45,031 nucleotides of DNA from NCBI GenBank assembly GCA_039024435.1, contig JBCCQH010000059.1, positions 1 to 45,031 on the forward strand, read 5' to 3'. The position numbers and the translations under genes are program-made. Shown in pieces: positions 39,416-45,031 of the stretch. Position 1 is the first letter of the stretch. Every line of letters begins with the position of its first letter. Source of the DNA: JBCCQH01 sp039024435. Lineage in GTDB: Bacteria; Bacteroidota; Bacteroidia; J057; JADKCL01. The notes beneath the pieces were generated by a model. That model saw nothing but the letters and a program-made list of their open reading frames with translations. It did not search any database and was not told the DNA's origin.

Positions 39416-42217
39416 TTATTGTAATTTCTCGCGAATGAATGGCGCAGTCTGCGATTCCTTGACCGCCAGGATCCCCTCGGGTGGTCCTTGATAGACCAGA
39501 TTTCCACCGCGGTCTCCCCCTTCCGGCCCCAGATCGATCAGCCAATCGGCAGTTTTGATGACCTCGACGTTGTGCTCGATCACCAGGACGGTATTGCCCC
39601 GCTCGACGAGCTGGTTCAGCGCAAATAGCAGCTTCTTGATGTCATCAAAATGCAGTCCAGTGGTGGGCTCATCGAAGATATAGAGCGACTTGGCCTTGGT
39701 GCTGCCATGGCTCAGGAAAAATGCCAATTTTACCCGCTGGGCTTCTCCCCCAGACAGCGTCGCCGAGCTCTGTCCCATGCGCAGGTAGCCCAGGCCAACT
39801 TTGACGAGGATTTCCAGTTTCGAGGCGATCTTCCTCTCTTCCGCGAAGAATTCTACTGCCTCGGCAATTGTGAGGTTGAGGATGTCATAGATGTTTTTGC
39901 CTTTGTAACGGACCTGGAGGACCTGCTTTTTGAAGCGCTTGCCCCCGCATTCCTCACAAACCAAGGTGATGTCCGGCAAGAACTGCATTTCAATCGTGAC
40001 CGTGCCCTCGCCTTTGCAGTTTTCGCAGCGTCCGCCCTCGACATTGAAAGAGAAAAATCCTGGTTTCATGTTGGCAAGCTGGGCGGCGGGTTGCTCGGCG
40101 TAGAGGGTGCGGATCGCGTCGTAGGCCTTGATGTAGGTGACGGGATTCGAACGGGCACTCCGCCCAATCGGGCTCTGGTCGACCAGTTCCACCCCTTGGA
40201 TCTGATCGAGGTCTCCCTCCAAGGCTTCAAAAAAGCCGGGTTTTTCGCCGTAAGAGTCCAGGCGCCGTTTCAAGGCGGGATAGAGGATTTTTCCGATTAG
40301 GGTGCTCTTGCCCGAGCCCGAAACGCCGGTGACGACGGTCAGGGCCTGCAGGGGCACTTCGATGCTGACGTTTTTCAGATTGTGTTCCCGGGCTCCGATC
40401 AAGCGCAAAGAATTGACTTTGGGGCGGCGCACTTCCGGCAAAGCGATTTCTTCTTCGCCCCGCATGTAGCGGCCGGTCAGGGTATCGGCCGCCATCAATT
40501 CTCCCAGGTTGCCGGCAAACATGACTTCCCCGCCCAGTTCACCCGCTCCTGGCCCCATGTCCACAATTTCGTCGGCCCGGCGAATGACCGCTTCGTCGTG
40601 CTCCACTACAATCACCGTATTGCCCAGGTCGCGGAGGTTTTCCATGATGCTGATCAGGCGATCTGTATCCCGCGGATGCAACCCGATGCTCGGTTCGTCC
40701 AGGATGTACATGGCTCCCACCAGGCCGCTGCCGAGTGAGGTAGAGAGTTTGATGCGCTGCATTTCACCGCCGGAAAGTGTATTGATCTTCCGGTTGAGGG
40801 TCAGATACCCCACGCCCACCCGCACCAAGTAGTCGAGACGCGAGGTCAATTCGTTCATGATCCGCGCGGCGATGTTCTCCTCGCGCTCATCCAGCTTCAG
40901 GGTCCGCACTACCCGCGAGAGATCGGAGATTTCCATGGTCAGCAATTCAGAAATGCTGCGTCCATCAATCTGCACGTAGTTGGCGTCGGACCGGATACGG
41001 CTGCCCTTACACTCAGGGCAAGTGGTATATCCGCGGTACTTCGAGAGCATGACGCGGTACTGAATTTTGTGCAATTTTGTGCGGAGGAAGTCAAAAAATT
41101 GGTTGTACCCCCAGGTCCGTCCCAGGCCGTTGCGCACGTCATCCTTTTCTTCTTCGGTGAGTTCGATCCAGGAACGGTGAATGGGCCAATCGTGCTTGTC
41201 CGCTTCATTGAGAAAATCGTCGAGGTATTGCCGCATGCCTTCGCCCCGCCAGGGGGCCACGGCACCGTCGTAGAGGGACATCATCTTGTTGGGAATCACC
41301 AGATCTTCATCGATGCCCATGATTCGGCCAAATCCCTCACAGGTTTTGCACGCTCCGTAGGGGCTGTTAAAGGCAAACAGGTCGACACTGGGGATTTCGA
41401 ATTGCATCCCGTCACGCTCGAATTTTTCGGAAAATTCTTTGAAATCGGCGTCGCCAACCTTCACCATGCAACTCCCAAAGCCCTCCTGATAGGCGGTCTG
41501 CACGCTGTCCGAGATGCGAAAAGCTTGATCCTCATCGCTGCGTGGCCCGAGTTTGAAGCGGTCCACCAGCAACAGAAAGTAATCCACGGTCTTGGGCAGT
41601 TTTTCCTCCAGCAGATCCTCGATTTCTTCTACGCCGTTGTCGGTCAAGATCCGGGAGAATCCTTTTTGCAGGGTCACTTCCAGTTCTTTTTTGTAGCCCT
41701 TGGAGCGGGGGACAATCTTTGCGACGACGTAGACCCGGCTTTTTTCTTCCTGCTCCAATATGAAATTGACCACGTCACTCACCCGGTCGCGGGTCACCAG
41801 GTCCCCCGAGATCGGCGAGTAGGTCTTCCCGACACGGGCAAATAGCAATTTCAGGTAATCGTAGATCTCGGTGAGGGTACCGACGGTCGAGCGGGGATTG
41901 CCGCGTGCGGTGCGCTGCTCGATGGCCATGGCCGGGGAAATGCCCTGGATGTAGTCCACGTCGGGCTTTTCCATGCGCTGCAGGAACTGCCGGGCGTACG
42001 AACTGAGGCTTTCGACGTAGCGGCGCTGCCCTTCCGCGTAGAGTGTGTCAAAGGCAAGGGAAGACTTGCCCGATCCAGAAACTCCGGTGATGAGCACCAA
42101 CTTTTTGCGGGGCAACTTCACCGTTACATTCTTGAGATTGTTGACACGGGCGCCCTTGATAAGGATATGGTTGCGGGCTTTCTGGGAACTGGTTTTGGTG
42201 CGTGTTTTTTTGCTCAT
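39416..42217 (-). CDS. uvrA: Excinuclease ABC subunit A
   Basis: 933 residues, normal length. The first ABC module has GVSGSGKSS (45-53), the insertion with FNSPYGACKTCEGFG zinc site, TCPECKGSRI, then the signature LSGGEMQRIKL and ILDEPSIGLHPRD. The second has GVSGSGKST (about 627), CENCKGEGTVTI ... CEECGGKRF, LSGGEAQRVKLA and IFDEPTTGLHFDD. Both zinc sites and both ABC signatures are intact, so the protein should be active. UvrA finds bulky lesions and loads UvrB in nucleotide excision repair. It is a single gene here; uvrB and uvrC are not in the window. Confidence 0.98.
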   Translation of the reverse strand: MSKKTRTKTSSQKARNHILIKGARVNNLKNVTVKLPRKKLVLITGVSGSGKSSLAFDTLYAEGQRRYVESLSSYARQFLQRMEKPDVDYIQGISPAMAIEQRTARGNPRSTVGTLTEIYDYLKLLFARVGKTYSPISGDLVTRDRVSDVVNFILEQEEKSRVYVVAKIVPRSKGYKKELEVTLQKGFSRILTDNGVEEIEDLLEEKLPKTVDYFLLLVDRFKLGPRSDEDQAFRISDSVQTAYQEGFGSCMVKVGDADFKEFSEKFERDGMQFEIPSVDLFAFNSPYGACKTCEGFGRIMGIDEDLVIPNKMMSLYDGAVAPWRGEGMRQYLDDFLNEADKHDWPIHRSWIELTEEEKDDVRNGLGRTWGYNQFFDFLRTKLHKIQYRVMLSKYRGYTTCPECKGSRIRSDANYVQIDGRSISELLTMEISDLSRVVRTLKLDEREENIAARIMNELTSRLDYLVRVGVGYLTLNRKINTLSGGEMQRIKLSTSLGSGLVGAMYILDEPSIGLHPRDTDRLISIMENLRDLGNTVIVVEHDEAVIRRADEIVDMGPGAGELGGEVMFAGNLGELMAADTLTGRYMRGEEEIALPEVRRPKVNSLRLIGAREHNLKNVSIEVPLQALTVVTGVSGSGKSTLIGKILYPALKRRLDSYGEKPGFFEALEGDLDQIQGVELVDQSPIGRSARSNPVTYIKAYDAIRTLYAEQPAAQLANMKPGFFSFNVEGGRCENCKGEGTVTIEMQFLPDITLVCEECGGKRFKKQVLQVRYKGKNIYDILNLTIAEAVEFFAEERKIASKLEILVKVGLGYLRMGQSSATLSGGEAQRVKLAFFLSHGSTKAKSLYIFDEPTTGLHFDDIKKLLFALNQLVERGNTVLVIEHNVEVIKTADWLIDLGPEGGDRGGNLVYQGPPEGILAVKESQTAPFIREKLQ

Positions 42218-42361
42218 AGGGCCATCAGAAGGAGGACAATCGTCGTCGAAAATTTGGTTTTTGTGAACTACGGATGTTTAACCGAGTCGGCGGGGTTTTG
42301 TTGTCCCGCGCTGCCGGTGTGGGGCCTCATTTTGCCAAAGGGCCTCAGCGGTAAATTTCGG

Positions 42362-42369
42362 TAATTTTG
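42362..42369 (+). promoter_or_regulatory. TAnnTTTG -7 element upstream of the PKD lipoprotein
   Basis: TAATTTTG matches exactly, 80 bp before the start codon. The nearest upstream TTG (42332-42334) is 27 nt away, further than usual. Confidence 0.35.
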
Positions 42370-42449
42370 ATTTGGTGCTTCAATCAATAATTTATACCTT
42401 ATTTTCAGAAAATTGATATTTAAGTTGTGATTGAACCCATTTTACGCCC

Positions 42450-44150
42450 ATGAAGCTCTTATGTTCCCATTCGGCATTCACCCTATTGGTAATGATATGC
42501 TTGACATCTTGTCACGAAGACATGCCATTTATCGAAAAACAAACTCAATTCAAGACCTTGGGGCGGGGCGAGTTTTCCGGAGTTGTGACTTCGCAGGGCA
42601 TGCTTCAATTTACCTCGGCCCAGCACGTCGATCAAGTGACCCGGGCAATTGACGATCTCGAAGGGGAACTCGAAGCCTATCTCCACGCAACCCACGGGCA
42701 AAGCTACCCCAATCTTGCCCGCTATCTCGCCGTGTATGATCCCCAAGGGCCGTTCAAGGGGATCAACCCCGTCAATGGTGGTCCCCTGCCCTCCCTGAGC
42801 GGAAGCGAACTAGAAAAACTGGATGACGATCCGATCAAGTATTTGTTTGAGGAGGCATTTGCGCACCATAGCTTGCGTCGCTATCTTATTGATCAAGAGT
42901 ACGCTCTGCTCGAAGCCGAGACCTTTGATGGTGCGGGCAATGATCCCGATGATCATTTTATCCCCGATGATGTACTCCGGCTGCTATTGAACAAAAATAT
43001 GGAGTGGAAAGTGGAAAATGTCGTGATCAAAATCGTATCGGCGACCGCAATCTTGCAGGTTGATGACCCGGCCACGGCCCAATTGGAAGCACTGCGGGCC
43101 GAATTTGCCCCGCCACTTACCTACACCGAGATCCCTGATCTTCCCAATCCTGGAATCTGCTTCGCCAATCCACAGGTGGCAACTTCCCCCAATGTTACGG
43201 TCATCGATTTCATGGAACCCCAAGCCCCCCAAGCCTGTGCCGCGGGGTTTACCCGGGCCATCAGTTCGACCTTTCCCACGCAAGTGACTTTCACCAATAC
43301 TTCTTCGGGCAATTTCACTTCGCTGGAGTGGAATTTTGGGGACGGCAATGTTTCCACCACGAGCAGCCCTACGCACACCTACGCCCAAAATGGGAGCTAT
43401 CTGGTGACGCTGACCTTGTATGACGGAGTAAATATCTGCGATGCGTTTTCCGACCAAGTGGTGATCAGCAGCAATTGTACTGCGGATTTTAGTGCGGTAC
43501 CCGCTTCTTCGAACAATCTCCAGATTTCGTTTTCTGACTATTCTTATTCTACGACCGGATCAGTGACTTCCTGGCTTTGGGATTTTGGGGACGGCAATAC
43601 CAATAGCGCAACCAATCCGATCCATACGTACAGTGCGTCCGGGTCATATACTGCCTGCCTGACGATTTCCACTTCTGACAACTGCGTAGAACAATATTGT
43701 GACAACATTGCTGTACAAAGCAATGCTTGCTGCAAAACGAACATTGCGGTGAAGCAAGGCTCCGGGTCGTCACCGGTAGACATTGGCAATAACCGAGGAT
43801 ATAAGGGAAAACTCTGGATTACGAGCGTTCCATTTTATCGGCGTTATGGCTCCAAGACGAAGTGCTACCGGCAGAAAAACAATGGCAATTGGGTTCCCGA
43901 AAAAGCGGATGAGGTTGCGACGGGAGTAGCGGGATTGATTTACGATTACGCATGTGACGTAGTGCTCCATACCCCCAATTACACAAGACCCAAATACGAT
44001 AAGAAGTCAGTCTCCTGGACTGGAACAGAAGTGGGCCAGCGCATCCGTACCAAACAGGAAGAGTTGGGAGCTACCTTTTACATTGATGACAACGGTATAA
44101 TTGCCAATGCGGATACCTTCATTGTACCGCCTCCGAAATGTAGTAACTGA
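42450..44150 (+). CDS. PKD-domain surface lipoprotein
   Basis: 566 residues. A short signal with lipobox CLTSC puts the lipid-bearing cysteine at 21. Residues 30-230 are of unknown type (acidic, helical, with HATHGQSYPNLARYLAVYD). Two PKD modules follow at about 275-345 and 350-425, each with the hallmark FGDGN and a later HTY. The last ~140 residues (cysteine-bearing, CCKTNIAVKQGSG, RRYGSKTKCYRQKNNGNW) are unlike known sorting domains. The protein is likely held on the outer membrane, with PKD modules as spacers. The barrel gene at 44157 begins 6 nt after its stop, so the two form an operon. Its base use is AT-richer than in most neighbouring genes. Confidence 0.85.
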   Translation: MKLLCSHSAFTLLVMICLTSCHEDMPFIEKQTQFKTLGRGEFSGVVTSQGMLQFTSAQHVDQVTRAIDDLEGELEAYLHATHGQSYPNLARYLAVYDPQGPFKGINPVNGGPLPSLSGSELEKLDDDPIKYLFEEAFAHHSLRRYLIDQEYALLEAETFDGAGNDPDDHFIPDDVLRLLLNKNMEWKVENVVIKIVSATAILQVDDPATAQLEALRAEFAPPLTYTEIPDLPNPGICFANPQVATSPNVTVIDFMEPQAPQACAAGFTRAISSTFPTQVTFTNTSSGNFTSLEWNFGDGNVSTTSSPTHTYAQNGSYLVTLTLYDGVNICDAFSDQVVISSNCTADFSAVPASSNNLQISFSDYSYSTTGSVTSWLWDFGDGNTNSATNPIHTYSASGSYTACLTISTSDNCVEQYCDNIAVQSNACCKTNIAVKQGSGSSPVDIGNNRGYKGKLWITSVPFYRRYGSKTKCYRQKNNGNWVPEKADEVATGVAGLIYDYACDVVLHTPNYTRPKYDKKSVSWTGTEVGQRIRTKQEELGATFYIDDNGIIANADTFIVPPPKCSN

Positions 44151-44156
44151 GACAGG

Positions 44157-44897
44157 ATGCCGACCATGAAAATCAATATTGCCGCCCTCACACTGCTCAT
44201 TTCGCTTGGATTATTTTCTCAGGGAAAATCCCAATATCAGCTCTACCTTGGGCTAGACGTTGGAGGAAATGCGCATTTTCAGGAAATCGTGGAAAAGGAC
44301 GTTGGCGTCCGGGCGGCTCCCGCATACATTTCTCAAACCATCATGGGAAGCCTGGGGGTCCGGCTCTCCGAGAAGGACTACTATCTCACTCTGCGCTTTT
44401 CCAGCTTCAACCATTTCTACCGCTTTCGGTTGCCGGGTGATCATACCGTCTGGTCGGGCAGCTTGGTCTACGTAAATCACTTGACCGTTGCTTTAGCTCG
44501 GCATTTGCCGCTTTTTGCTTCTCGCTTCTTTTTGGCGCCCGAACTGGGGGGAAACGTATCACTGATAAACGGCGGAGCCTCCTCGGGACAAGTTGGGCTT
44601 CCAGGGCAAAACCTTCGCTTTGGAACTGCAACACTGCCTGTCGATAATCGACTCAATTTTTCCTTGTTGACGGGGCTGACCGCCGGATTTAAATATAGAA
44701 GTGGCATGATCCTATCTGCCCGGATCGCTTATGTACAGGGGTTCCGTGAGGCTGTGAGGGGCGATGCCTGGTATCAATTTTCTGGATCCGCCCCGGTTCC
44801 CTTTACCTTTTTTTCTCGCGGCACCCACCTCCCAATCACTCTCGGCGTTGCCTACCCCATCTCCCGCATCTGGCAGGGGAAAATTACCCCGGACTGA
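44157..44897 (+). CDS. Putative outer-membrane beta-barrel protein
   Basis: 246 residues from ATG 44157; ATG 44166 (MKINIAALTLL) is an alternative. The signal peptide ends near GKSQ. After it come alternating hydrophobic and polar strands with aromatic ends (YQLYLGLDVGGNAHF, DYYLTLRFSSFNHFYRFRL, FFLAPELGGNVSL, RLNFSLLTGLTAGFKYRSGM, LPITLGVAYPI), as in small outer-membrane barrels. No family is recognised and the end does not fit a T9SS sorting domain. It is the second gene of an operon with the PKD lipoprotein, so the two may act as a surface pair. After it, 44898-45031 shows nothing recognisable. Confidence 0.75.
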   Translation: MPTMKINIAALTLLISLGLFSQGKSQYQLYLGLDVGGNAHFQEIVEKDVGVRAAPAYISQTIMGSLGVRLSEKDYYLTLRFSSFNHFYRFRLPGDHTVWSGSLVYVNHLTVALARHLPLFASRFFLAPELGGNVSLINGGASSGQVGLPGQNLRFGTATLPVDNRLNFSLLTGLTAGFKYRSGMILSARIAYVQGFREAVRGDAWYQFSGSAPVPFTFFSRGTHLPITLGVAYPISRIWQGKITPD

Positions 44898-45031
44898 TCA
44901 TCCGCATACCCTTCACTCTCCCAAAGTGTCGCTTATGCTTATGTCAGACGGCGCGAATACAGTGTCGCCTAATGGTTCTGGCAAGCACAGCAAATCCGAT
45001 ACCAGTAAAGCGAACAGTTACACGGAAGAAA

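Overview
The window looks like a chromosomal segment of a Bacteroidota bacterium, most likely from the Saprospirales/Lewinella-like branch. Three things point there. Secreted proteins carry type IX secretion (T9SS) C-terminal sorting domains (partial gene at 1-231, gene at 8840-9952). There is a PorE-like OmpA protein. Several promoters fit the Bacteroidota form TTG-N19/20-TAnnTTTG, and Shine-Dalgarno sites are mostly absent. Base composition is GC-rich by eye, with AT-richer patches around dnaA, the MITE-like element and some surface-protein genes.

Layout. 1-900: end of a T9SS cargo gene, then a minus-strand Ser/Pro/Arg tRNA cluster with a clear promoter and terminators. 934-7473: oligopeptide-type ABC importer (two lipoprotein binding proteins, two permeases with unusual insertions, no ATPase in view). 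7552-8616: BatA/B-like VWA protein. 8605-9952: structured leader plus a T9SS-exported protein. 10082-13140 (minus): GNAT acetyltransferase plus polysaccharide deacetylase, then NAD(P)HX epimerase. 13471-17379: small conserved protein, then a minus-strand pair that looks like a polymorphic toxin of the extracellular contractile injection system (eCIS) cargo type (1033 aa, C-terminal nucleotidyltransferase fold) with a 122-aa candidate immunity protein. 17570-20192 (minus): metB-like gene, PrsW-like protease and a TIGR02757-family gene in one tight operon. 20277-22445: EcsC-family gene, a 165-bp MITE-like element, and a broken eCIS-associated gene cut off by that element. 22636-24482: dnaA and an AT-rich region with DnaA boxes. 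24483-30251 (minus): hypothetical membrane protein, meaB and a fused small+large-subunit methylmalonyl-CoA mutase. 30326-34408: A-type Fe-S protein lacking the C-terminal cysteines, LysE-family exporter, GH113-like glycosidase fused to an unknown N-terminal region. 34421-37282: PorE-like protein. 37524-38425: candidate small RNA, HNH protein, small membrane protein, tandem terminators. 38461-42217: PIG-L deacetylase and uvrA. 42450-44897: PKD lipoprotein and a putative outer-membrane barrel.

The most interesting material is the pair of eCIS-type loci 4 kb apart. One is intact with toxin and neighbour (13913-17379). The other is a relic with an in-frame stop, a frameshift at a C7 run and a 3' end supplied by the MITE terminal repeat (21332-22445). 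Other points worth attention are the MutA-MutB fusion, the cysteine-poor A-type carrier, a 105-nt promoter-to-terminator unit without an ORF (37564-37668) and a leader with mutually exclusive hairpins (8641-8830). All family assignments are from reading the translated sequence; no search was run.
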